From Phycisphaerae bacterium (GTDB lineage: Bacteria > Planctomycetota > Phycisphaerae > JAJVII01): a DNA stretch of 12,733 nt. A program made the translations under genes and the position numbers. This document shows positions 4,790 through 12,402 of the stretch, piece by piece. The stretch is from NCBI GenBank assembly GCA_028706835.1, contig JAQTVL010000056.1, forward strand, positions 1 through 12,733, read 5' to 3'. The notes beneath the pieces are model-generated. The model was given only the letters and a program-made list of their open reading frames with translations, ran no database searches and was not told where the DNA came from. The stretch's first letter is position 1, and the number at the start of each line of letters is the position of its first letter.

Positions 4790-7020
4790 TGCTCGATCCT
4801 CGTCAATTCCGTCTGGATGCGAACGAGCTTGGCGTACACGCCGCCGTCGATCTTCATCAGCTCGTCGTGGCTGCCCTGCTCCACGATCGCCCCGTTGTCG
4901 AGCACCAATATCTTGTCCGCCCCGCGAAGCGTGCTCAGCCGGTGGGCGATGGCGATCGTGGTGCGGCCCTTGCACAACTGGCCCAACGCCTGCTGAATCT
5001 GCTGCTCGGCCTCGGTGTCCACGCTGCTGGTCGCCTCGTCGAGGATCAGGATCGTCGGGTCGCACAGCAGCGCCCGGGCGATGGACACGCGCTGCCGCTC
5101 GCCGCCGCTGATGCCCGCCCCGCGCTCGCCCAGACGCGTGTCGTACGCGGCCGGCAGCCGGACGATGAACTCGTGGGCATACGCAGCCTTGGCCGCGTCC
5201 ATGATCGCCGTCGGCGGCGCGCCCGGCCGGCCGTAGGCGATGTTCGCCGCGATCGACGAGCGGAACAGGAACGGCTCCTGGAGCACCAGGCCGACGCCGC
5301 GGCGGATGTCGGCCCGGCGGAGCTTCCGCACGTCGACGCCGTCGATCATGATCTCGCCCTGCTGCACGTCGTAGAACCGGCAGAGCAGGTTCATCAGCGT
5401 CGTCTTGCCCGACCCGCTCTTGCCCACGATGCCGATCATCTGCCCCGGCTCGATCTTGAAGCTGATGTCCTTGATGACCGGGTCGTACGGGTCGTAGCCG
5501 AACGTGACGTTGCGGAACTCGACGCCGCCGGCCATCCGCGGCAGCGGCACCGGCTTGGCGGCGTCGCCGATGCCCGGCTCGACGTCGAGAATCTCGAAGA
5601 CGCGCTGGCAGCTCGACAGGAACCCCGTCACCCAGTTGCTGAACATGGTCAGTTGCTGGATCGGGCCGTAGAACATCCCGATCAGCGACAGGAACGTGAT
5701 CAGGTCGCCGAGCTTCATCGTCTCGCCCAGCACCTGCCGACCGCCCGCATACCACACGATCAGCCCGCCCAGCCCGAACACGTAGCCCATGATCGGATTG
5801 AACGTCGCCATCGACATGTCCAGCCCGCGGCGGCTGTCGCGCAGGTCGCTGGCCATCGTGCTGAACCGGTCGCGCTCCCGCTCCTCCTGGGCGAACGCCT
5901 TGACCAGACGAATGCCCGAGAGCAGCCCGTTGAGCAGCGCCGCCAGCTTGCTCTGCCCGTCCCACACGCGGAAGTAGCGCGGGTAGACGTAGCTCCAGAA
6001 GAACATCGTGCCCACCACCACCAGCGGGATGGGGATCATCACCAGCAACGCCAGCCGCCAGTTCAGGTAGAACAGCACCGCCCCGATGCCGATGATCTTC
6101 AACAGGTTGACCAGGAACCCCTGGGCGATCTGGTTGACCGCGCCGTGGAAATACTCCACGTCCCACAGCACCCGGCTCATCAGGCTGCCGACGCTCGTCC
6201 GGTCGTAGAAGTCGACCGAGATGTCCATCAGCTTTTCCTGGAGCTGGCGGCGAAGGTCGAACGTCACCCGCGTGCCGATCGCCGTGCTCGTCCTGCCGAT
6301 CAGCACGTTCAGGAACGCGCCCGAGAACTGCGCCAGGGCGATCGCCGCCACCAGCCAGATCAGCCACCCGCCGTGCTGCATCGGCACCAGCACCTGGTTG
6401 ACCAGCACCTTGCCCAGCAAAATGGGCGGCACGAACTCCAGGCCGACCACCGTGAGCATCATCACCATCAGGACCACCAGCCGGCCGCGGTAGCGCTTCA
6501 GCAGCCCGTAGGCCCGGGCCAGCAGCCCGCCCTCCTGGGCGCAGCGCGGACACGCAGCCCGCCGGCCGGGCAGCGGCAGCGAGCAGACCGGGCAAAGCCG
6601 GCTGTCAGGCTCCGTGAGCGCCCCGCGGACGAACGGGCGCTCCTTGCGGCGGTTCTCCAGTTGCGTGGCGATGCGGTCGAACTGCTCCCGCCGGGCGTTC
6701 GAGAACCGCACCAGGTCCAGGAACAGCCCCTGCACCTTGACCTGGAAGAACGCCGAGCCGACCGCCGAGAACGTACGGAACCGCTCGGCACTCTTGACGT
6801 AGATCGGGCCGATCACCTGCTCGTCCGTCGCCGCCGACGGCGTGATTGCGAACAGCCGGTCAGCCGTGCCGATCAGGAACGAACTGCACGTTGCGCCGTC
6901 GAGGTTGAGGTCCGCCTCGGCGGCGAACTCGATTTCCGCGGGTTGAATGTTCAGCCTGGCCAGGTAAGGCTGAACGGGCTGCGGAGCGTTGCCGATGAGG
7001 ATTTCAGTGGAAGCGATCAT
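4786..7020 (-). CDS. ABC exporter, fused permease and ATPase, with N-terminal zinc ribbon
   Basis: The product is 744 aa. Residues 1-130 form a soluble domain with no clear assignment. A zinc-ribbon knuckle pair follows (C143PVC146 and C157PRC160). Membrane helices run from about residue 178 to 460 in the type I exporter pattern, and the nucleotide-binding domain occupies about 498-744. The ATPase motifs are complete: Walker A GKSGSGKT (533-540), Q-loop Q581, signature ISGGERQR (637-644, where LSGGQ is usual), Walker B TILILDEA (656-663) and H-loop H693. It is a half-transporter and should work as a dimer in the inner membrane. The cargo cannot be read from sequence. The following DUF1854 gene overlaps its stop, matching the ABC/DUF1854 pair linked to cyanophycin genes elsewhere. 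The ATG at 7020 has no obvious ribosome binding site. It is the first gene of the minus-strand operon. Confidence 0.92.
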   Translation of the reverse strand: MIASTEILIGNAPQPVQPYLARLNIQPAEIEFAAEADLNLDGATCSSFLIGTADRLFAITPSAATDEQVIGPIYVKSAERFRTFSAVGSAFFQVKVQGLFLDLVRFSNARREQFDRIATQLENRRKERPFVRGALTEPDSRLCPVCSLPLPGRRAACPRCAQEGGLLARAYGLLKRYRGRLVVLMVMMLTVVGLEFVPPILLGKVLVNQVLVPMQHGGWLIWLVAAIALAQFSGAFLNVLIGRTSTAIGTRVTFDLRRQLQEKLMDISVDFYDRTSVGSLMSRVLWDVEYFHGAVNQIAQGFLVNLLKIIGIGAVLFYLNWRLALLVMIPIPLVVVGTMFFWSYVYPRYFRVWDGQSKLAALLNGLLSGIRLVKAFAQEERERDRFSTMASDLRDSRRGLDMSMATFNPIMGYVFGLGGLIVWYAGGRQVLGETMKLGDLITFLSLIGMFYGPIQQLTMFSNWVTGFLSSCQRVFEILDVEPGIGDAAKPVPLPRMAGGVEFRNVTFGYDPYDPVIKDISFKIEPGQMIGIVGKSGSGKTTLMNLLCRFYDVQQGEIMIDGVDVRKLRRADIRRGVGLVLQEPFLFRSSIAANIAYGRPGAPPTAIMDAAKAAYAHEFIVRLPAAYDTRLGERGAGISGGERQRVSIARALLCDPTILILDEATSSVDTEAEQQIQQALGQLCKGRTTIAIAHRLSTLRGADKILVLDNGAIVEQGSHDELMKIDGGVYAKLVRIQTELTRIEQ

Positions 7021-7135
7021 GGACGTTGTCAGACTTGCACGGATCAGGTAACAGCCCTCGGGTCGCAGCCGGCGCGATCCGAACGCGGCGGCGACGCTGC
7101 CGTGCCCCTACATCGGGCCGGCGCACAGCTTTCGT

Positions 7136-7164
7136 ACCATACCGTTATTCGCCCGCGTCTACAA
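7136..7164 (-). promoter_or_regulatory. Candidate promoter for the ABC/DUF1854/U32 operon
   Basis: On the minus strand TTGTAG (7159-7164) and TATGGT (7136-7141) are separated by 17 bases. Matches to the sigma-70 consensus are 3/6 and 4/6. The boxes lie about 116 bases upstream of the ATG at 7020. This is a weak candidate, listed because the spacing is exact and a divergent promoter is expected here. Confidence 0.3.
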
Positions 7165-7203
7165 GCGGACTTGCATCTTTTTTTCGGACTCCCCAGCCGA
7201 ATC

Positions 7204-7232
7204 TTGCCGCGAGCACGATCCCGGCGTAATCT
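7204..7232 (+). promoter_or_regulatory. Candidate promoter for the luxE-luxC-like pair
   Basis: TTGCCG (7204-7209) and TAATCT (7227-7232) are separated by 17 bases, and the -10 box ends 33 bases before the ATG at 7266. The -10 match is poor (3/6), so the call rests mainly on position and spacing. Confidence 0.25.
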
Positions 7233-7254
7233 GAGACACGCCGATTGGCGTAAT
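7223..7254. promoter_or_regulatory. GGCGTAAT direct repeat with inverted half-site
   Basis: GGCGTAAT occurs at 7223-7230 and again at 7247-7254. Between them ACGCC (7238-7242) pairs with GGCGT (7247-7251) around GATT. A repeated octamer plus an inverted half-site across the probable -10 region and just before the luxE-like start looks like an operator. No regulator gene is visible in the window. Confidence 0.35.
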
Positions 7255-7265
7255 GATAGGCGCGA

Positions 7266-8375
7266 ATGTCCCCCGAAGCCGAAATCCTGGATCGCCGCAT
7301 CCTCGCGTTCATCGCGTCCGCCGGCGCGAGCGAGCCGTTTGACGCGCTGGCCGCCGATCTGTTCGCGTTCCAGGTCGCCAACAACCGCGTCTACCGCGCC
7401 TACTGCGAAGGCTTGGACACGCGCGACATCGACACCTGGCGCGACATCCCAGCCGTCTGGCCGGTCTCCTGGCGAATGACGGAGCTTTGCTCGTTCGACC
7501 CGGCCGACGCCGTTGCGACGTTCCTGTCCAGCGGCACGACCGCCGGCCCCGGCCGCGACGACGCGGGCACGCAGGGCCGAAGCCGCCACCTCTTCGACAC
7601 GCTTGACCTCTACCGGGCCGCGCTGGCGGGGCCGTTCGCCGAGGCGATGGCGCCGGAACCGGACCGCCGCTTTCCCGTCCTCGTCCTCATGCCCTCGCCC
7701 GACGAGCAGCCGGACTCGTCGCTTGGTTTCATGATGGGCGAGGCAATCGCGCGGTTTGGCCTGCCGGAGGCGTCGGGGTTCTTCTCGCTCGACGGGCGAT
7801 TGCTGCCCGAACGCTTCGCGCTCGCCGTCGAGCGGACGAGCGCCATAGGCCAACCATTGCTGCTCGCATCGACGGCCTTTGGCTGGGTGACGCTGCTGGA
7901 CTGGTTGGGTGAACGGCGGCTGCCGCTGCCCGCCGGCAGCCGCATCATGGAGACCGGCGGCTACAAGGGCCGGACACGCGAATGGTCGCGAGCGGACCTG
8001 TATGCCGCCTTGTCGCAGTCCTTCGCCGTCCGCGAGAACGCGATTGTCAGCGAATACGGCATGTGCGAACTGTCCAGTCAGTTCTACGGCATGCCCGGCC
8101 CATCTGAAGGTCCGCGCTTTTCTGGCCCCCCCTGGACTCGCGTCCTCGCAATTGATCCCGAAACGCAGCAACCGGTACCCCCCGGCGAGCCCAGCCTGCT
8201 TCGAGTCATCGACCTGGCCAACCGCGGCTCGTGCATCGCCGTGCAGACCGAAGACCTGGTGGTAGTCCACGACGAACAGACGTTCGAGTTGCTCGGCCGG
8301 GCGCCCTCCGCGCCGCCGAAGGGCTGCTCGCTGACGGCAGAGGATTTGCATCTGTCCAGTCCGGAGGCGCGATGA
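7266..8375 (+). CDS. LuxE-like acyl-protein synthetase
   Basis: The product is 369 aa, close to the usual LuxE length. LuxE activates a fatty acid with ATP and passes the acyl group to LuxC, which reduces it. Visible motifs are the nucleotide-binding SSGTTAGPGR (88-97), METGGYKGR (228-236) and SEYGMCELSSQFY (262-274), all typical of the LuxE/PaaK-like adenylating family. C354 lies in a GCS motif near the C-terminus, about where V. harveyi LuxE carries its acyl-accepting cysteine (Cys364); I infer the same role. The ATG at 7266 is preceded by an AGG 6 bases upstream, a weak ribosome site. Its stop overlaps the start of the luxC-like gene as ATGA. No luciferase (luxAB) or thioesterase (luxD) gene is seen, so light production is unlikely. 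Non-luminous bacteria often keep this pair to make long-chain aldehydes; the end product here is unknown. Confidence 0.87.
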   Translation: MSPEAEILDRRILAFIASAGASEPFDALAADLFAFQVANNRVYRAYCEGLDTRDIDTWRDIPAVWPVSWRMTELCSFDPADAVATFLSSGTTAGPGRDDAGTQGRSRHLFDTLDLYRAALAGPFAEAMAPEPDRRFPVLVLMPSPDEQPDSSLGFMMGEAIARFGLPEASGFFSLDGRLLPERFALAVERTSAIGQPLLLASTAFGWVTLLDWLGERRLPLPAGSRIMETGGYKGRTREWSRADLYAALSQSFAVRENAIVSEYGMCELSSQFYGMPGPSEGPRFSGPPWTRVLAIDPETQQPVPPGEPSLLRVIDLANRGSCIAVQTEDLVVVHDEQTFELLGRAPSAPPKGCSLTAEDLHLSSPEAR

Positions 8376-9889
8376 CCAGTCCGCTACGGACCAAACCTCG
8401 CGACATCGCCGCCGGCGCTCAGCGCGTTGCCGCGCGAGCTCGGCCCATCGCGTCCGCAAGCGAGGCGCTGGATATAGCCGACTTGCTGGCCGAGGTGGCG
8501 CATCGTTGGCTGGAGCCCGCCGACCCAATTCGGCGACGAGCGTTGGACAAACTGGAAACGTTCTCACGACAGATGTGGGCTGATGCCATCGACGCGATGT
8601 TCTCGCCGATCACGCGCGGCTCGCTGCGAACATTCGTCGAGACCGAACTGGCTGACATTTCGCTACGTCCGCCAAGAGTGATCGGGCATGTCCTTGCACG
8701 CAACGCGCCTGCGCCAGCGGTGCAGTCGATCTTCTGCGGCCTGCTCACCGGCTCGGGACAGATTGTCAAGGCCCCTTTATACGATCGCCGCTTTGCGGGT
8801 CTGCTTGTTGATTCGATCGCAGCCGTGTCGCCGCGACTGCGAAAGCGGATGAGGATCCTCTGCTGGCTCGGGAGTTTGGAGGAGTTGAACGCTGCTCTGG
8901 CGGTCGCATGCGACACGATCGTGGCATTCGGCCATGGCGAAACAATGGAGTCGTGGCGGCGAATCATCGCGAGTGCAAACCCGGCATGCCAGTTGGTCGC
9001 ACACGGGCCTCGCACGTCAGTCGAGATCGTTGAACTGGCGGGCGAGACAAATCGCTGGACGGAGCTTGCCGAGCGAATTGCGTTCGACGTGGCCATGTAC
9101 GAGCAGCAAGGGTGTCTGTCGCCGCAGCAGGTGTTTCTGTGTTGCGAGGAAGCAAGCGACGGGCACGACGTGTCGCGGTGCCGCGGCTTTGCCGCGGTGT
9201 TGGGAGACGCTCTCGAAGCGAAGGCGCGGCGGTGGCGGCCACCCGAACGCAGCATCTGGTCGCTCACCGCCATCCGGCGGGCGCGCGAGGCGCACCGCAT
9301 GGGGCGAATCGCCGACCCGTCGCACGGCCCCTGGCTGCCGGACGAACTCTGCGGGCCGGCCAATCGGTTCGACTGGACGCTGCTATCAACCCTCGGCCCG
9401 TCGCCACAACTTGGCCCCGGCGGGCGCACCGTGTTCCTCACGCGAGTCGCTTCGGCAGCCGCGGCCGTCGAAGCCATCGAGCCGCTCGCCCCGTTCATCC
9501 AGGGGGTCGCCGTCGAGGCGCGGGATGCGACCGTCGCACAGATCCTCCGCGACCGCCTGCACATTCCCTACGTCTGCAAACCGGGCGAATTGCAGCGTCC
9601 GCCGTTCGGCTGGCGCAACGACGGCGTCCCGCCGCTGCGGAGCCTCTGCGAGCAGTCATGCAAGAAAACAGGCCCCCGTTTCCGGGAGCCTGGAGGCGAC
9701 GAGTTGAATTCCTGCCGCGCCGGTCACTTCGGCCCAACCGGCGGCGGGGGCCCGATCGGCGCGCCGGTCGCAGGGTCGAACCGCATCGGGCCGGGCGGAA
9801 GCGCGGCCCCGCCGACACCGGCGGGCCCCGGCCCGGCGCCAGCCGGCTTCTTCGGCGTGCTCGGCGTGACGCCGGCGAAATTGATGTGA
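8372..9889 (+). CDS. LuxC-like acyl-CoA/acyl-protein reductase
   Basis: The product is 505 aa from the ATG at 8372, which overlaps the previous stop as ATGA and follows GGAGG at 8363-8367. LuxC-family enzymes reduce an acyl thioester to an aldehyde with NADPH, using an active-site cysteine. EQQGCLSPQ (244-252) supplies that cysteine, C248, in the usual context. The family-like part ends near VCKPGELQRPPFGWRNDG (401-418). The remaining ~80 residues are Gly/Pro-rich and are encoded by DNA that also carries the terminator (9662-9692) and the last 166 bases of the opposing gene. That tail is probably an accident of a lost stop codon and may not matter for function. The frame is open further upstream (from 8231), but that only shadows luxE. 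It works with the LuxE-like protein as a fatty-acid reductase pair. Confidence 0.87.
   Translation: MTSPLRTKPRDIAAGAQRVAARARPIASASEALDIADLLAEVAHRWLEPADPIRRRALDKLETFSRQMWADAIDAMFSPITRGSLRTFVETELADISLRPPRVIGHVLARNAPAPAVQSIFCGLLTGSGQIVKAPLYDRRFAGLLVDSIAAVSPRLRKRMRILCWLGSLEELNAALAVACDTIVAFGHGETMESWRRIIASANPACQLVAHGPRTSVEIVELAGETNRWTELAERIAFDVAMYEQQGCLSPQQVFLCCEEASDGHDVSRCRGFAAVLGDALEAKARRWRPPERSIWSLTAIRRAREAHRMGRIADPSHGPWLPDELCGPANRFDWTLLSTLGPSPQLGPGGRTVFLTRVASAAAAVEAIEPLAPFIQGVAVEARDATVAQILRDRLHIPYVCKPGELQRPPFGWRNDGVPPLRSLCEQSCKKTGPRFREPGGDELNSCRAGHFGPTGGGGPIGAPVAGSNRIGPGGSAAPPTPAGPGPAPAGFFGVLGVTPAKLM
9662..9692 (-). terminator. Intrinsic terminator of the CX4CH protein gene
   Basis: On the minus strand the stem at 9669-9692 has GC-rich arms (CAGGC and CCCG paired, with one mismatch between them and a short A-rich loop). 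It is followed directly by TTTTCTT (9668-9662). It lies 31 bases beyond the stop at 9724. On the + strand no T-run follows, so it acts in one direction only. It is embedded in the reading frame of the luxC-like gene (residues about 430-440). Confidence 0.75.
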
Positions 9890-11043
9890 TAGGACAGCCG
9901 TTCGAGGCCGCTCCGCAGGCCGCCCTTTTCCGTCAGAAGCCCCTTGATCAGCCGATACATCGCATCGTCCGGGTTCCGCAGCGGCACCTTGATGGCGACG
10001 GCTTCACCGTTGACCTTGGGGTGCGTCATCCCGCCGGCCTGATCGGCTGGCAGGGCGTAGCGCAGCAGCAGGCTGTCGTCCGCCTGATCGCGATCGAGCA
10101 GACGCACGCCCTTGGCGGTGGTGTACTCGCTGACGACGTAGAAGTTGGTGTAGATGGCCTGAATATCCTGCCCGAAGTTGGTGATGACGTGCCACGGGGC
10201 CTTTGCATTGCCGCCATGGCAACTGGTTGAACCGCAGGTGTTCACCATCCATGGGTTGATCCGCTGCTTCCACAGCACCATCGCCGGCGGGTCCTTCGAA
10301 ACAGTGACATCGCCAGCCAATGTCCAGTAATCGTCCTTGCTGATGTTATCCATGATCACACCCACCTGCTCGTGCGTGGGCCGGCCATAGAATCTGTCTC
10401 TCTCTGGCTTCCCGCCAAATTTTTCCGGCTTGTCCGCCTGGAGCCGCGCCCAGTACTTGTCCACCGCCTTGGGCGGGACGAACGCGATGCCGAGGTTGGC
10501 CCCGAGCGGCATTTCGATCAGCCGAATGATCATGACGTCCTTCATCGTCAGCTTGCTGGTGTCCGATGCGGTCGTCACGGGCGGGTTGACCGGGTTGACG
10601 GGCGGATTCACCGGCGGCGTGACCGTCACCGGGTTCTTCTTCCACTCGTTGTAGCGCCGCAGCAGGATCTTGGCGCCGGCGTGGTTCGGGTTGATCGCCA
10701 GAACCGCCGTGGCGGCATCGCCCATCTGCTCGTTCAGCTTGTTGTTCATGGCCCACTGGGCCAGGGCATACAGCGCGTCGGCGTCCTTCGGGTCGATCTT
10801 CGCCTTCTTCTCGTCGTAGGCCTTCTCCAGGGCGTCGGTGTAGGAGACGCGCTTCACCTCGTCCTTGCGGAACGTGGTCGCGCTGCCGCCGGGCTGGGTG
10901 ATCGAATAGCCGTCCGGCGTCTCCGCGATCTCGCCGACCAGTTTTCGGCCGTCCTTCAGTTCCAGTTCGCCTTTCTTGGCGGCGAGGGTGCCGATCAGCA
11001 GAGCGGTCAAGAGGACGACCGTGACTGGGATAAGTGTCTTCAT
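9724..11043 (-). CDS. Secreted protein with CX4CH haem-type motif
   Basis: The product is 439 aa. An N-terminal signal peptide is likely (MKTLIPVTVVLLTALLIGTL, then Ala-Ala), so the protein should act in the periplasm or outside the cell. Residues 25-65 are a small beta-rich segment (DGRKLVGEI...), 68-135 look helical and TPR-like, and 138-156 are a proline-valine-asparagine linker. The rest forms an uncharacterised domain containing TC270GSTSC275HGG. CX4CH differs from the usual CXXCH haem site, but a similar form (CNSGACHG) is frequent in planctomycete secreted cytochrome-like proteins. Covalent haem binding is therefore plausible but unproven. The C-terminal 45 residues are Pro/Gly-rich. 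The ATG at 11043 follows GGGAGA. A good promoter lies about 100 bases upstream and an intrinsic terminator follows, so the gene appears to be its own transcription unit. The function is unknown. Confidence 0.83.
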   Translation of the reverse strand: MKTLIPVTVVLLTALLIGTLAAKKGELELKDGRKLVGEIAETPDGYSITQPGGSATTFRKDEVKRVSYTDALEKAYDEKKAKIDPKDADALYALAQWAMNNKLNEQMGDAATAVLAINPNHAGAKILLRRYNEWKKNPVTVTPPVNPPVNPVNPPVTTASDTSKLTMKDVMIIRLIEMPLGANLGIAFVPPKAVDKYWARLQADKPEKFGGKPERDRFYGRPTHEQVGVIMDNISKDDYWTLAGDVTVSKDPPAMVLWKQRINPWMVNTCGSTSCHGGNAKAPWHVITNFGQDIQAIYTNFYVVSEYTTAKGVRLLDRDQADDSLLLRYALPADQAGGMTHPKVNGEAVAIKVPLRNPDDAMYRLIKGLLTEKGGLRSGLERLSYHINFAGVTPSTPKKPAGAGPGPAGVGGAALPPGPMRFDPATGAPIGPPPPVGPK

Positions 11044-11145
11044 CGAGCGTCTCCCGTCGCGACAGGCCAGTTTTCACCGAATTCCCGGACTGCAAACCGT
11101 TCCGTATGAATGAATGAGCACGCGCAAAACGCCGGGCTGAAGGTC

Positions 11146-11174
11146 ATTATCGGCCATTTGCCTTTTCAAGTAAA
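11146..11174 (-). promoter_or_regulatory. Candidate promoter of the CX4CH protein gene
   Basis: On the minus strand TTTACT (11169-11174), a 17-base spacer and GATAAT (11146-11151) match the sigma-70 consensus at 4/6 and 5/6. The start codon lies 103 bases downstream of the -10 box. The surrounding DNA is more AT-rich than the genes, which supports the call. Confidence 0.5.
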
Positions 11175-11190
11175 CAGCGATTCGCGCAGC

Positions 11191-11265
11191 AGCTTTCAGC
11201 GATCAGCGTTCAGCATTCAGCTCTGACGGAGCGCCATCTCCGCTTCCTGCCAAAAGCTGAAAGCT
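11191..11265. repeat. Inverted repeat between hydrolase and CX4CH protein genes
   Basis: AGCTTTCAGC (11191-11200) and GCTGAAAGCT (11256-11265) are perfect 10-bp arms. Between them are several CAGC-type units (cagcg, cagcatt, cagctct) and a 5-bp hairpin, CGGAG/CTCCG (11227-11242). It lies 16 bases past the hydrolase stop and just upstream of the CX4CH gene promoter. No T-run follows the stem, so a repeat family is more likely than a terminator. I recall similar CAGCTTTCAGC-type repeats in other GC-rich environmental genomes, unverified. Confidence 0.6.
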
Positions 11266-11281
11266 GAGAACTGACCGCTTC

Positions 11282-12379
11282 CTATTCAGACACGCGGGCG
11301 ACCGGCTCGTTTGCGGGCGGGCCTATGGGCGGCAGGGGCGTTCGAAGGAATGTCACCAGTTGGCGTGGAATCACCGCCGGCTGGCCCGGGGCCTCCAGCG
11401 GGAACGGGTTGGCCCCGAGTCGCTTGCGGCAGTTGGCGGACGACAGCACCAGCAGCGGGTCGCCGCTGGGGACGTTCGAATCGTGGGCGCGGGCGGTCAC
11501 CAGCAGCCACTGGTCCGACTTCAGCGAGCCCGCCCATCGCTGGCTGCTCGCCTCGGAAAGGTCCGCGCCCTGGCTGAGCGCGAAGCTCCATTCGTACAGC
11601 CGGCCCAGCGACGCGCCCGGCAGGCGAATGGAGTCGAACCGCTGATGTATGAACCCCCCAAGCGTGCAGGATGGGCGGTCCGCGACGACGACCCGGACGG
11701 CGGGGTCCTGCGAGGCCTCGCGCAGCGCCGCCGTCACGCTGGTGTCCGTGGCGATCACGCCGATCCGCTGCGGATCGGCTGGACCCGACTTCTGAAGCCA
11801 CTTCACCGCCGCCTGCACGTCCTGCCATTCCTCCAGGCCGAGCGAAATCCGGCCTTCGCTTTCGCCGCAGCCTCGCATGTCGATCAGCAGGAGTTCGTAG
11901 CCGGCGTCGTGCAGCGCGGGCACGAGATGGAGCAGTTGCGATTTGTCGGCCCAGGCGCCGTGGCAGAGCACCAGCCCGGCCCGCTGGCGGCGAAGCTCCT
12001 GCTCGCCGCCCTGCATGAATCGGCTGGCCGACCACGCCGGCACGTACCACCCCGCCAGCGTCACGCCGTCGCCGGTCTTGATCCGCACGTCGCGATAAAA
12101 CGCATTGACCGAGGCCGGCGTGGCGTCGGGGTTGGGCGACGGCCGGAGGCCCATGCGGTGCGTCGTCAGGAACACCAGCATCGCCATGACGGCCACGAGC
12201 ATGACCGGCGCCAACAGCAGGCGGCGCAGCAGGCCACGGACGATCCGCATCGCCCGGACCCGCGGGGTGATTTTCTCGGGCTCCGCCTGGAACGGGTCGA
12301 TACGCGGATGACCAAGCGTGAGCAGCGGCTTGGTCAGCACGCGCCAGAGACCCGAAAGCAGTCCCGAACCTGCGGCCAT
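11282..12379 (-). CDS. Membrane-anchored alpha/beta-hydrolase-fold protein with altered triad
   Basis: The product is 365 aa from the ATG at 12379, which follows AAAGG and GGGA. A GTG at 12490 would add 37 residues translated from a palindromic repeat, so I reject it. One membrane helix spans about residues 52-72, and the hydrolase domain faces the outside or the periplasm. LVLCHGAWADKS (137-148) is the oxyanion region, and LLIDMRGCGESEG (164-176) is typical of the fold. The nucleophile elbow, usually GxSxG, reads IGVIATDTSV: the serine position is D212 and the glycines are missing. An acid is available (D300 in AHDSNVP), but no histidine follows in the C-terminal part where the catalytic His should be (GANPFPLEAPGQ). 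The protein may therefore be a non-catalytic or unusual member of the family. Substrate and pathway are unknown. Confidence 0.75.
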   Translation of the reverse strand: MAAGSGLLSGLWRVLTKPLLTLGHPRIDPFQAEPEKITPRVRAMRIVRGLLRRLLLAPVMLVAVMAMLVFLTTHRMGLRPSPNPDATPASVNAFYRDVRIKTGDGVTLAGWYVPAWSASRFMQGGEQELRRQRAGLVLCHGAWADKSQLLHLVPALHDAGYELLLIDMRGCGESEGRISLGLEEWQDVQAAVKWLQKSGPADPQRIGVIATDTSVTAALREASQDPAVRVVVADRPSCTLGGFIHQRFDSIRLPGASLGRLYEWSFALSQGADLSEASSQRWAGSLKSDQWLLVTARAHDSNVPSGDPLLVLSSANCRKRLGANPFPLEAPGQPAVIPRQLVTFLRTPLPPIGPPANEPVARVSE

Positions 12380-12402
12380 TCGATTCCCGCCTTTACGCCG
12401 CG

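Noticed and set aside
4790..6595. Upstream part of a 794-aa minus-strand frame that ends with DUF1854
   Set aside because: Only the last 192 codons make sense. The rest is an out-of-frame reading of the ABC gene, rich in Arg, Ala and Gly.
4771..7479. 902-aa open frame on the + strand opposite the ABC transporter
   Set aside because: Its composition is extreme (Asp/Gln/Val/Leu/Arg/His), it has no domain, and it runs into the luxE-like gene in another frame. The ABC motifs on the minus strand are complete.
7044..8567. 507-aa minus-strand frame opposite the luxE-like gene
   Set aside because: Shadow of a well-supported gene; no family features.
11227..11242. CGGAG/CTCCG hairpin as a terminator for the hydrolase gene
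   Set aside because: The stem is only 5 bp and no T-run follows on the minus strand.
11282..12379. Hydrolase-like protein as a LuxD partner for the luxE-luxC pair
   Set aside because: It is on the other strand, separated by an unrelated gene, membrane-anchored, and lacks the catalytic triad that LuxD needs.
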